Below, in pieces: positions 14,704 through 22,979 of a DNA stretch of 26,844 nucleotides. Origin of the DNA: an uncultured Johnsonella sp. (GTDB lineage Bacteria; Bacillota; Clostridia; Lachnospirales; Lachnospiraceae). The notes beneath the pieces were generated by a model. It made no database searches and had not been told where the DNA came from. It saw only the letters and a list, made by a program, of their open reading frames with translations. The DNA lies in NCBI GenBank assembly GCA_900766185.1, contig CAAFUL010000034.1:1-26844 (forward strand), given 5' to 3'. A program made the position numbers and the translations under genes. The first letter of the stretch is position 1, and each line of letters starts with the position of its first letter.

Positions 14704-14727
14704 AATATTGAATTAAAATTCAATATT
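14704..14727. promoter_or_regulatory. TetR-type operator before the transporter operon
   Basis: AATATTGAATT and AATTCAATATT form an inverted repeat of 11-base arms with two central bases. They match the arms at the tetR promoter. The site ends about 12 bases before the ribosome site of the first ABC gene. Confidence 0.75.
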
Positions 14728-14753
14728 ATTCAATTTTGAAAGGAGAATTATTC

Positions 14754-16541
14754 ATGCCGGAAAAAGAATTAAGTAAAAAAGTGATTGGGAAAAATGGTTT
14801 ATCCAATTCACTTCTTGCTTTAAAAATAGTATTTGATTTGATACCACAAATCTTACTTGTATATTTGATTAGTTCTTTAATCACAAACAATATTAACGAA
14901 GGTAATTTAAAGTATATATTCTTGGGAATCTTTATATCGTTTGTATTAAAAGGCGTGTTTTACTATTTTGCGACAAAGGTTGCTCATGAGAAAGCATACG
15001 AAAAATTGACAGAACTTAGGTTAGATATTATCGGTCATTTAAAAAAACTAAGTTTAGGATTTTTCAAAGAACATAATACAGGAGAGCTTACAAATATCGT
15101 TCAACATGATGTAGAGCAAGTGGAAGTATACCTTGCCCATGGTCTTCCGGAAATAATGTCAGTTACACTTCTGCCTACCATTATTTTTGTAGCTATTATT
15201 TTTGTGGATTGGCGTCTTGCACTTGGTATGATTGCCGGAGTTCCACTCATGTATTTGGTGAAAGTTCTTTCACAGAAAACAATGGATAAAAACTTTGCTA
15301 TTTACTTTAACCATGAAAACAAGATGAGAGAAGAGCTAATGGAATATGTAAAAAATATTTCTGTTATTAAGGCTTTTGCTAAAGAAGAGGAGATTAGTGA
15401 AAGAACATTAAAAACGGCAAGGGAATATATTTACTGGGTTAAAAAGAGCATGGGAGCAATTACAATTCCAATGGGACTCATTGACATATTTATGGAAATT
15501 GGAGTGGTAATTGTCATGATTTTGGGAAGTATCTTTCTTTATCAGGGGAATATTACAACGCCTAATTTTATCCTTGCAATTATTTTATCATCTGCGTTTA
15601 CTGCATCTATAAGTAAGACAGCTACATTGCAACATTTTTCTATTGTGTTTAGGGAGGCATTAAAGGCGATTGGAAAAGTTTTAACAGTTCCACTTCCAAA
15701 TAAAAAGACAGAACAAGGTTTAGAATTTGGAAACATAGAATTTAAAGATGTGAATTTTGCATACGGAAAAGATGGCTTTGAGCTTAAAAATATCAATTTG
15801 ACTTTTAAGAAAAATAGTTTGAATGCCTTTGTAGGAGCAAGTGGTTGTGGGAAAAGTACTGTATCTAATTTGCTTATGGGATTTTGGGATGCAGACGAAG
15901 GACAAATACTGATAAATGGAAAAGACATAAAAGAATATAGTCAAGAAAATATATCAATGCTGATTGGTAGTGTGCAACAAGAAGTTATCCTTTTTGATTT
16001 AAGTATTTTTGAAAATATATCAATCGGAAAACTAAATGCAACAAAAGAAGAAGTTATAGAGGCAGCTAAAAAAGCAAGATGCCATGATTTTATTTCTGCT
16101 TTACCAAATGGATATGAAACACGAGTAGGTGAAATGGGAGTTAAGTTATCCGGTGGAGAAAAACAAAGAATCTCCATAGCAAGAATGATACTTAAAAATG
16201 CACCGATTTTGATATTAGATGAAGCAATGGCAGCTGTTGATAGTGAAAATGAAAGACTAATCGGCGAAGCAATTGATGATTTAAGCATGGATAAAACCAT
16301 CATTACAATTGCTCATCATCTAAATACGATTAGAGATTCAGACCAAATTATTGTTATGGATAAGGGTGTTGTTCTTGATGCAGGAAGCCATGAAGAGCTT
16401 ATGAAAAGATGTGAGTTTTATAAGGATATGGTTGAAGCACAGAACAAAGTAGATAGATGGAATTTGAAAGATGAAAGTCTTTCACGAGCAAGGAACGGAG
16501 TGGATTGCGAGTGTACGGAGGTGGTAACAGAAAATGTTTAG
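14754..16541 (+). CDS. ABC transporter, fused membrane and ATPase domains (first of pair)
   Basis: This is a protein of about 595 residues. The N-terminal half carries six membrane helices of the type I exporter fold, with the coupling-helix region GFFKEHNTGELTNIVQHDVE. The C-terminal half is the ATPase: GASGCGKST (about residue 360), signature LSGGEKQR (about 464), Walker B ILILDEA (about 485) and switch His in IAHHL. The start is placed at ATG 14754 because AAAGGAGA lies 7-8 bases before it; a TTG start 18 bases upstream would put that site inside the coding region. It overlaps the next gene by 8 bases, and the two very likely form a heterodimer. Such pairs export drugs or peptides, or (IrtAB/YbtPQ type) import siderophores; the ECF genes behind it leave both open. 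Confidence 0.9.
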   Translation: MPEKELSKKVIGKNGLSNSLLALKIVFDLIPQILLVYLISSLITNNINEGNLKYIFLGIFISFVLKGVFYYFATKVAHEKAYEKLTELRLDIIGHLKKLSLGFFKEHNTGELTNIVQHDVEQVEVYLAHGLPEIMSVTLLPTIIFVAIIFVDWRLALGMIAGVPLMYLVKVLSQKTMDKNFAIYFNHENKMREELMEYVKNISVIKAFAKEEEISERTLKTAREYIYWVKKSMGAITIPMGLIDIFMEIGVVIVMILGSIFLYQGNITTPNFILAIILSSAFTASISKTATLQHFSIVFREALKAIGKVLTVPLPNKKTEQGLEFGNIEFKDVNFAYGKDGFELKNINLTFKKNSLNAFVGASGCGKSTVSNLLMGFWDADEGQILINGKDIKEYSQENISMLIGSVQQEVILFDLSIFENISIGKLNATKEEVIEAAKKARCHDFISALPNGYETRVGEMGVKLSGGEKQRISIARMILKNAPILILDEAMAAVDSENERLIGEAIDDLSMDKTIITIAHHLNTIRDSDQIIVMDKGVVLDAGSHEELMKRCEFYKDMVEAQNKVDRWNLKDESLSRARNGVDCECTEVVTENV

Positions 16542-18243
16542 AGAAATGTTAAAACTACTTACAAAAACCGGCAAGAGAGATTTGATTATATCAAGTGTAT
16601 TCTTTGCCCTTTATGGACTAAGCTCCATAGCCATGATTGTTATCGTATTTTCTATACTGTTCCAAATCTTTGATGGAACGAGCTTAGCAAGCCTATATAA
16701 ATATTTTATTGCGATTGGATTACTTGTAGTCTTCAAAGGTATTTGTAACATGGTTGCGGATATGAAAAAACATAGTGCAGGTTTTGATATTGTTCAGCAA
16801 ATAAGAGAACGCATGATTATCAAATTAAAGAAATTCAGTTTGGGATTTTATACCAATGAACGACTTGGGGAAATAAATACAATTTTACACAAAGATGTTG
16901 ATAATATGTCCCTTGTTGTAGGACACATGTGGTCAAGAATGTTTGGCGATTTTTTGATAGGTGCAGTCGTATTTGTTGGTCTTGCAAGTATTGATTTTAA
17001 ACTTGCCATTATGATGGCTGTATCTGTTCCAATTGCACTTATCTTTCTGTATCTGACAATTAAGCAATCTGAAAGAATTGAAAATCAAAACAACTCAGCA
17101 CTTCTTGATATGGTTAGCTTATTTGTTGAATATGTTAGAGGAATACCTGTACTAAAGAGTTTTTCAAACAATAAGAGCTTGGATAATGAACTTATGAATA
17201 AAACAAAAAAGTTTGGAGAAACAAGTAAAGCAGCTTCAAGACTCAAGGCAAAACAGTTATCTATATTTGGTTTTTTACTGGATATTGGATATTTAGTTCT
17301 TTTAATTGCAGGAGCAATACTTGTTATAAAGGGAAGTCTTGATGTACTTCATTTTATTATCTTTGCAGTAATTTCAAAAGAGTTTTATAAGCCGTTCGCT
17401 TCTATGGAACAACACTATATGTACTATGTTTCGGCGGTAGATAGTTACGAAAGACTCTCAAGAATTTTATATGCAGATGTAATCTCGGATAAAGTGAATG
17501 GAATTGTTCCGAAAGATAATGATATAGCTTTTGAAAACATAGATTTTTCCTATGAAAAAGATGAATTTAAAATGGAAAAATTGAACTTTTCTATTGCTGA
17601 AAAAACAATGACAGCCTTAGTTGGAGAATCAGGTAGTGGAAAGACTACTATAACCAACTTGCTTTTAAGATTTTATGATGTACATAAAGGAAAAATTACA
17701 CTCGGAGGAATTGATATAAGGGATATTCCTTATGATGAGCTTTTAGATCGTATTAGTATTGTCATGCAAAATGTTCAACTGTTTGATAACACGATTGAAG
17801 AAAACATCAGGGTAGGTAAAAAAGGAGCAACGAAAGAAGAAATCATTGAAGCTGCAAAGAAAGCAAGGATACATGATTTCATTATGAGTTTACCAAAAGG
17901 TTATGAAACTGATATTGGAGAAAATGGTGGGATTTTATCAGGTGGACAAAGACAAAGAATATCTATTGCAAGAGCTTTTCTAAAGGATGCACCTATTTTA
18001 ATTCTTGATGAAATGACAAGTAATGTTGATCCTGTAAATGAATCTTTGATACAAGATGCCATTACAGAACTTGCAAAGGATAGAACTGTACTTGTAGTGG
18101 CTCATCATTTAAAAACCATTCAAAAAGCTGACCAAATTCTCGTATTTCAAAAAGGCAATTTACTTGAAAAAGGAAAGCATGGGGAACTTCTTGATAAAAA
18201 TGCTTACTACACAAAATTATGGAAAGCTCAGTATGGGGTATAA
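16534..18243 (+). CDS. ABC transporter, fused membrane and ATPase domains (second of pair)
   Basis: This 569-residue protein has the same layout as the preceding one. Six membrane helices come first, with KFSLGFYTNERLGEINTILH at the coupling region. The ATPase follows with GESGSGKTT (about 363), signature LSGGQRQR (about 467), Walker B ILILDEM (about 488) and VAHHL. Both proteins keep the catalytic Glu after Walker B, so both sites could hydrolyse ATP. The ATG overlaps the end of the preceding gene by 8 bases, a sign of translational coupling. The stop is directly before the start of the ECF ATPase gene. Confidence 0.9.
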   Translation: MFREMLKLLTKTGKRDLIISSVFFALYGLSSIAMIVIVFSILFQIFDGTSLASLYKYFIAIGLLVVFKGICNMVADMKKHSAGFDIVQQIRERMIIKLKKFSLGFYTNERLGEINTILHKDVDNMSLVVGHMWSRMFGDFLIGAVVFVGLASIDFKLAIMMAVSVPIALIFLYLTIKQSERIENQNNSALLDMVSLFVEYVRGIPVLKSFSNNKSLDNELMNKTKKFGETSKAASRLKAKQLSIFGFLLDIGYLVLLIAGAILVIKGSLDVLHFIIFAVISKEFYKPFASMEQHYMYYVSAVDSYERLSRILYADVISDKVNGIVPKDNDIAFENIDFSYEKDEFKMEKLNFSIAEKTMTALVGESGSGKTTITNLLLRFYDVHKGKITLGGIDIRDIPYDELLDRISIVMQNVQLFDNTIEENIRVGKKGATKEEIIEAAKKARIHDFIMSLPKGYETDIGENGGILSGGQRQRISIARAFLKDAPILILDEMTSNVDPVNESLIQDAITELAKDRTVLVVAHHLKTIQKADQILVFQKGNLLEKGKHGELLDKNAYYTKLWKAQYGV

Positions 18244-18245
18244 TC

Positions 18246-19763
18246 ATGATTTTATTAAAAGATGTTTCTTATGAATGGGAAGATGGGCGAACTGCTCTAA
18301 AAAATATCAATCTTGAAATTAAAAAAGGTGAATTTGTTTTAATTTCAGGGAAAAGTGGAAGTGGCAAAAGCACTCTTGGAAGTGTAATGAATGGTCTTAT
18401 TCCGCATTATTACAAAGGCAAAATGCAAGGAGAAGCCTTTGTGTCCGGAAAAGATATAAGCAAATTATTGCTTCATGAAATAGGGCATATCGTAGGAACT
18501 GTATTTCAAGATCCAAGAAGTCAGTTTTTTACGACAACAACAGATGAAGAAATAGCTTTTGGTCTTCAAACTATCTGTAAATCAAGAGATGAAATCAGAC
18601 AGAGAGTAGAAGAAGTATATGCAGAGCTGGATACCCCGGAACTGAAAGGAAAATCTGTTTTTGAATTATCAAGCGGACAGAAACAAAAGATAGCTATTGC
18701 AAGCATCTATGCGATGAATCCGAAAGTTTTAATTTTAGATGAACCTTCAGCAAATCTGGATATGAAAGCAACATTTGACCTGTTTTTAATTTTGGAGAAA
18801 TTAAAGAAAAAAGGAACAACGGTTGTTCTAATTGAACATCGTTTGTACTATGTAAAGTCTTTATTTGACCGTTTTCTTTTGATGAAAGATGGAGAAATTG
18901 CACAGGATTTGAGTCGGGAAGAAGTTATCCATCTTGAAGGGGAGTTTTGGGATGAAAATGGGCTAAGAACTCTTGAATTAGAAGAATACAGGATAAGTGA
19001 GAAGAAAGATTCATATCAATTAAATGATGAAAGTATTAGTGGAAAAGGCTTGAAATTTTGTTATCCAAGTACAACTAAGGTTAAAAATAAGCAAAAACAG
19101 TACATCTTAAATCATCTTGATTTCAATATGGAGTGCGGAAAAGCCATTGGTCTTATCGGCTTAAATGGTACCGGGAAAACTACCTTTGCAAGAGTAATTT
19201 CAGGACTTGAGAAGATAAAAGAGGGAACAATATGGGCGGGAAAAGATAAGTCGCTTAATCATAAAGATTTAATGGATATGTCATATTTTGTCTTTCAAGA
19301 TTCAGACTATCAGTTGTTTTCGGAAAGTGTACTTGATGAAATGCTACTTGGCATTTCAAGTAAAGATAAAAAAGAAAATACCCAAAAGGCACAGTTTATT
19401 TTGAATGTACTTGGCTTAGATAAATATATAGATAAGCATCCGTTTGCTTTATCAAGAGGAGAAAAACAAAGACTGACAATAGCTTGTGGAATGATGAAAC
19501 AGGCAAAGATTTTCATCTATGATGAACCAACATCAGGTTGTGATAAAGACTCAATGCTTTCAGTGGCAAAATTGATTGAAGAACAATTGAAAAATGGGAC
19601 AACAGTTTTGGTAATAAGTCATGATTTTGAGTTTTTAGCAAATACAGTGAGCAAGCTGTGGGTAATGGGAGATGGAAAAATAGAAAATGTTTTAAATATG
19701 AGTGAAAGTAATAAATTTCTCATATTAGATAAGATGAGAGGAGGTAGAGAGCTTGTCAGATAG
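18246..19763 (+). CDS. ECF transporter ATPase, two fused ABC domains
   Basis: The protein has about 505 residues and two complete nucleotide-binding domains. The first has GKSGSGKST (about residue 34), signature LSSGQKQK (about 140) and VLILDEPS. The second has GLNGTGKTT (about 304), signature LSRGEKQR (about 401) and IFIYDEPTSG. There is no membrane segment. Fused EcfA/EcfA' proteins power energy-coupling-factor importers. The start is placed at ATG 18246, two bases after the preceding stop, because ILLKDVSYEWEDG is the normal beginning of the domain; an ATG at 18219 inside the previous gene would add nine unrelated residues. It overlaps the EcfT gene by 11 bases. Confidence 0.88.
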   Translation: MILLKDVSYEWEDGRTALKNINLEIKKGEFVLISGKSGSGKSTLGSVMNGLIPHYYKGKMQGEAFVSGKDISKLLLHEIGHIVGTVFQDPRSQFFTTTTDEEIAFGLQTICKSRDEIRQRVEEVYAELDTPELKGKSVFELSSGQKQKIAIASIYAMNPKVLILDEPSANLDMKATFDLFLILEKLKKKGTTVVLIEHRLYYVKSLFDRFLLMKDGEIAQDLSREEVIHLEGEFWDENGLRTLELEEYRISEKKDSYQLNDESISGKGLKFCYPSTTKVKNKQKQYILNHLDFNMECGKAIGLIGLNGTGKTTFARVISGLEKIKEGTIWAGKDKSLNHKDLMDMSYFVFQDSDYQLFSESVLDEMLLGISSKDKKENTQKAQFILNVLGLDKYIDKHPFALSRGEKQRLTIACGMMKQAKIFIYDEPTSGCDKDSMLSVAKLIEEQLKNGTTVLVISHDFEFLANTVSKLWVMGDGKIENVLNMSESNKFLILDKMRGGRELVR

Positions 19764-20457
19764 AAAAAATATAGATCCGAGAATAAAACTTATTCTACTT
19801 CCAATTGCCTCCTTTACGAGCTTTTTTATAAGCGATACAATTCTACTTTTTGTACTAATTGTTTTTGCCTTTTTTCTATATTTATATAGCGGGATATGGA
19901 AAAGAGCGTTACGCTTTATCTTGTTTTTTGTGCTTTTATACTGCATAGAGTTAGGGCTTGGAAAGTTCCCGGAAGCAAGTATTGTATTTGCAATATATAT
20001 GTTTATTTACTTTGCATCAAGAATGACCTTAATCGCTATGTTTGGTGGATATATAACAAAGACTACAAGTGTAAGTGAAATGTTGGAAGCGTTAAATAGA
20101 ATGAAAGTACCAAGAAGCATTGGTATACCTTTTAGTGTTTTGCTTAGGTTTGTACCAACTATAAAAATAGAACTCAAGGCATTAAAAGAGAATATGAAGA
20201 TTCGAGGAATCGTAACAAGCAGATTTTTTCCGTTGCTACATCCAATTAAATACATTGAATATACGCTTGTTCCGCTTTTAATGAGAATGATTAAGATTTC
20301 AGATGAATTGTCAGCTTCGGCACTCATTAGAGGACTTGATAGTGATGAGAAAAGGGTAACATTAACAGAATTGCAGTTTAGATGGGCAGACTTAATGATT
20401 GGACTATTAGGAGCTTTTATAATTGCTCTTATGATAGTAATACAGAGAATTTATTAG
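19753..20457 (+). CDS. ecfT: ECF transporter T component
   Basis: The 234-residue membrane protein begins with the usual DPRIKLILLPIASF and has five to six hydrophobic helices. The two coupling motifs of EcfT are visible: ENMKIRGIV and ASALIRGLDS, whose Arg-Gly groups touch the ATPases. Translation starts at TTG 19753 after AGGAGGT, overlapping the end of the ATPase gene by 11 bases. It links the double ATPase to the S component encoded next. Confidence 0.88.
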   Translation: MSDRKNIDPRIKLILLPIASFTSFFISDTILLFVLIVFAFFLYLYSGIWKRALRFILFFVLLYCIELGLGKFPEASIVFAIYMFIYFASRMTLIAMFGGYITKTTSVSEMLEALNRMKVPRSIGIPFSVLLRFVPTIKIELKALKENMKIRGIVTSRFFPLLHPIKYIEYTLVPLLMRMIKISDELSASALIRGLDSDEKRVTLTELQFRWADLMIGLLGAFIIALMIVIQRIY

Positions 20458-20467
20458 GAGGACTAGT

Positions 20468-20530
20468 GTGAAAAATACTTTTCATCACTATTTGTGCCGC
20501 AACTTGGCGGCGGAATGGAGATTTTTATGA
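20468..20530 (+). CDS. possible 20-residue leader peptide before the S component
   Basis: AGGAGG overlapping the ecfT stop leads to GTG 20468 and the frame VKNTFHHYLCRNLAAEWRFL. Its TGA overlaps the ATG of the S-component gene (ATGA). Two small stems, GTGAAAA/TTTTCA and GCCGC/GCGGC, lie inside it. A strong ribosome site, correct spacing and stop-start overlap suggest it is translated and couples ecfT to the next gene. The peptide resembles nothing I know and could be accidental. Confidence 0.4.
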   Translation: MKNTFHHYLCRNLAAEWRFL

Positions 20531-21111
20531 AAAACAAATTAAATGGTCGTGATTTTATTACAATCGGAATTTTTAATGCAATTGGAATTGTCATATACAT
20601 GGCAGCCAGCTTTGCTATGGCAACAACAGTTATTGGAGGATTTATTGCTTCAGGAGTTAGCTTTATGGTAGCTGCCACCGTTTATATCCTTATGGCTGTA
20701 AAAGTTAAAAAGAAGGGGGTATTTACAATATCAGGAACTCTTCTTGGCTTAATTGCATTGTCAGGAGGACATTTACCTCATGCAGTCTTTGCTGTAATCG
20801 GTGGAATCATATGTGATTTGATTATAGGAAATTATGAGAGCAAGGGACGAATAGTTATTGGATATGGGACATTTGCATTAGCAGATTTTTTAGGAACAGT
20901 AATTCCTGTGATTTTATTCGGGACAACTTCTTTTGTGGAAAGAGCATCAAAATGGAAAATGAGTGAAGCACAAATAAATGAAGCATTATCTTATTTCAAA
21001 GTTTCGTGGGCAGTAGGCTTTGGTTTTATAACTTTTATTCTTGCTTGCATAGGAGCATTTGTTGCAACAAGGATACTTAAAAAACATTTTGAGAAAGCAG
21101 GGGTTATTTAA
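20527..21111 (+). CDS. Trep_Strep-type integral membrane S component
   Basis: The protein has about 194 residues and five to six membrane helices. The MKNKLNGRDFITIGIFNAIG start, GGHLPHAVFAVIGGIICDLI and the GYGTFALADFLG segment mark the Trep_Strep (MptE-like) family of ECF-type S proteins. The substrate of this family is not established. Start ATG 20527 has TGGAG 7 bases before it; the longer frame from GTG 20494 lacks a ribosome site. It is the last transport gene of the operon and should provide substrate specificity to EcfT and the fused EcfA. Confidence 0.8.
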   Translation: MKNKLNGRDFITIGIFNAIGIVIYMAASFAMATTVIGGFIASGVSFMVAATVYILMAVKVKKKGVFTISGTLLGLIALSGGHLPHAVFAVIGGIICDLIIGNYESKGRIVIGYGTFALADFLGTVIPVILFGTTSFVERASKWKMSEAQINEALSYFKVSWAVGFGFITFILACIGAFVATRILKKHFEKAGVI

Positions 21112-21368
21112 TACTAATTTGGCTAAGTAAGTGAAAAAACAGATTAAATAGTTGAGGTAATTGCTATGTGCCATACAAAGTCTATTATTTATACAGAAAA
21201 AATTTATAGAGCTTTTTGATACTGGTAATTATAATGAGAAAGAAACTTCAAAATATAGAGCCAGAACAAGTTCCTTTCATTTTAGAGGGCTTCTTATGCT
21301 TAGGTGTAGGAGTCCTCCTTTTTTTTTGCCTAAAAACAAGCAGACAGAAAGAAAATGGAGAACTTGAA

Positions 21369-21785
21369 ATGAAAAAAGAATATTACCTTTATGTAGATGG
21401 ACAGAAGGTGAAAGTCAGTGAGGAGATATATAAGGTCTACTGGCGTGAAGAAGAGCATGAAAAATATTTGGAGCAGGTGGACAGAAAAAAACACTTGCTC
21501 TTTTTTTCATCATTAGACCATGACGGACACTTTTCAGAAACAATAGTTGATGAAGCAATTGATGTAGAAAACATTGTGGAAACTAAGATTATGATTGAAG
21601 CAGTCAAAAACGCTATATCAATGCTTAGTACAGAAGAAAGAGACATCATAGAGTGTTTGTACTTTAATGATGAAACTCTTTCAAGCATTGCGAGGAGAAA
21701 GAAAGTAAGTTACCAAGCTATACAATGGCGTAAGAACAGCATACTGAAGAAACTGAGGTTACTGTTGGAAGAAATTTTGAAGTAA
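21369..21785 (+). CDS. sigma-70 region-4-like transcription regulator
   Basis: The 138-residue protein starts MKKEYYLYVDGQKVKVSEEI, continues YKVYWREEEHEKYLEQVDRK, and ends in a sigma-70 region 4 type helix-turn-helix (LSTEERDIIECLYFNDETLS, then RKKVSYQAIQWRKNSILKKL). Proteins of this kind are regular passengers of Firmicutes integrative elements. GGAGAACTTGAA provides the ribosome site for ATG 21369. The frame stays open upstream to ATG 21234, adding 45 residues with one membrane-like helix (FILEGFLCLGVGVLLFFCL). That could be a separate small membrane peptide now read through, or an N-terminal anchor; the strong internal ribosome site favours the short form. Confidence 0.7.
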   Translation: MKKEYYLYVDGQKVKVSEEIYKVYWREEEHEKYLEQVDRKKHLLFFSSLDHDGHFSETIVDEAIDVENIVETKIMIEAVKNAISMLSTEERDIIECLYFNDETLSSIARRKKVSYQAIQWRKNSILKKLRLLLEEILK

Positions 21786-21799
21786 TCGCCTTGTAGATA

Positions 21800-21848
21800 G
21801 GGGCAGATTTTCCTTTATAAAGTAGAGGGAGATCTGTCCTTTTATTTT
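21800..21848 (+). terminator. terminator after the sigma-like gene
   Basis: GGGCAGAT..TCC pairs with GGA..ATCTGTCC and is followed by TTTTATTTTG, 15 bases after the stop. Confidence 0.65.
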
Positions 21849-21959
21849 GTCAAGGGAGAAATCTGACATTAAATAAGGCTTAAAATGGGTCTTTCTTAAA
21901 AGGTATTAGAAATTTGTTCTTTGACAACAGAATAGACTAAGGTAGGACTTTATCTGCTT

Positions 21960-22260
21960 GTGGAGGATTATGACTTACGCAAAGACCTTTCTGCTGAAGC
22001 GGGATACTTGAGTTGAGCATTTTTAGCAGTTCGTTTCGATTTGTATGAATACCATTGTTATATGAGGAAATAAGAAAGCGAGCGACAAATAAGAAAACAT
22101 AAAAAACAGATGTGGCAGTCTGTTCGTTGAAATAAGCAGTGATAATGATACTTCAATAGTTTATGCCGGCTCGTCTGGAATAAGAGGCGGAGGTGAAATT
22201 CCTATGTTGTCAGCCAAGACACCTACTAATGTCATAAAACTTAAAACAAAGGAATGATTT
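21960..22260 (+). ncRNA. structured repeat, copy A, ending in a 17-codon ORF
   Basis: This diverged copy of 22980-23285 shares AAGACCTTTCTGCTGA, GAGCGACAAAT, GATAATGATACTTC, GCCGGCTC and GAGGCGGAGGTGAAATTC. A hairpin AACAGA (22105-22110), loop TGTGGCAG, TCTGTT (22119-22124) corresponds to a hairpin of different sequence but the same loop in copy B. After GGAGGTGAAATTC a short frame, MLSAKTPTNVIKLKTKE, runs from ATG 22204 to 22257. The pattern fits a structured RNA leader with a conserved tiny ORF. I cannot match it to a named RNA family. Confidence 0.55.
22204..22257 (+). CDS. 17-residue ORF conserved between the two repeat copies
   Basis: MLSAKTPTNVIKLKTKE has a strong GGAGGTGAAATTC ribosome site. 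Its partner at 23232 reads MLCVKTPVNVRKLKDI. Shared residues are M, L, KTP, NV and KLK. Changes between the copies keep the frame, which points to translation or selection on the peptide. Function unknown. Confidence 0.45.
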   Translation: MLSAKTPTNVIKLKTKE

Positions 22261-22383
22261 TTATGGATACATAAGAATTAACAAGATATAAAAATATGTT
22301 AGTATATTGGATTACTCAAAGAATCAATTCAAATATTGAAGCATTAGAGATATAAAGAAGCTAGTATAGTGTATCATTGATAA

Positions 22384-22400
22384 ACAACTAAATGTTGTTG
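22384..22400 (+). repeat. left-end hairpin of the IS200 element
   Basis: AACAAC and GTTGTT form a stem around TAAAT just before the transposase frame, as expected for the subterminal hairpin recognised by TnpA at the left end of an IS200 element. Confidence 0.5.
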
Positions 22401-22402
22401 GT

Positions 22403-22830
22403 ATGTTAAACTGATTCATGATATAACACATACACGCTGGAATTGCACTTACCATATTGTTTTTATACCGAAATATAGAAGAAGAGTCATGTATGGAGAA
22501 ACTAAAAAAGACTTGGTAGAAATAATAAAAAAATTGTGTGAGATGAAACAAGTAAACCTGATAGATGGAAGAGTATGCATAGATCATATTCATATGTATG
22601 CAGCAATACCGCCCAAAATGAGTGTATCAGAGTTTATGTTATATTTAAAAGGTAAAAGTGCATTAATGCTGTTTGATAGACACCTGGAGTATAGGAATAA
22701 ATGGGGAGAACGTCATTTTTGGGCAAGAGGATATTATGTTTCGACAGTGGGAAATATAAATGAAGAAACGATCATAAAATATATTCAAGAACAAGAAGAA
22801 AATGATAAATTAGAGGAAGCAAGAAAGTAG
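22403..22830 (+). pseudogene. tnpA: IS200-family TnpA transposase, start frameshifted
   Basis: HUH single-strand transposase. It has WNCTYHIVFIPKYRRR at the first strand, DHIHM giving the two metal-binding His, YLKGKSALMLFDRH, and GYYVSTVG with the catalytic Tyr, ending IKYIQEQEEND. The frame that encodes WNCTYH lacks an ATG: the natural start ATG 22403 is in another frame (MLN-stop), one base off. Only ATG 22489 starts the correct frame, which would lose the first strand. Either a one-base indel killed it or a non-ATG start is used. The catalytic residues themselves are intact. Confidence 0.8.
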
Positions 22831-22834
22831 CAGA

Positions 22835-22955
22835 GCCTTCTTCAGGAGGCTGACGGTAAAAATGGTATTGCGAAATCCCGCCTCTGGCGGAACCAGAGAA
22901 ATACCCCAGAGGGGTTAAGATTAAACCCCCATTTGAAATGGGGGTAATAACTTAG
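22835..22955 (+). repeat. right-end hairpins of the IS200 element
   Basis: After the transposase stop stand CCGCC/GGCGG, ACCCC-AGA-GGGGT, and CCCCCATTT/AAATGGGGG (about 22926-22944). The last, 9-base, stem is the typical subterminal right-end hairpin of IS200/IS605 elements. It may also stop transcription into the element. Confidence 0.6.
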
Positions 22956-22979
22956 ACCAAAACAGGACATTAACCATTT

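Noticed and set aside
14736..14753. TTG start for the first ABC gene
   Set aside because: It would place the AAAGGAGA ribosome site inside the coding region; ATG 14754 is correctly spaced.
18219..18245. Upstream ATG for the ECF ATPase
   Set aside because: It lies inside the preceding gene, has no ribosome site, and adds residues unlike the family's start.
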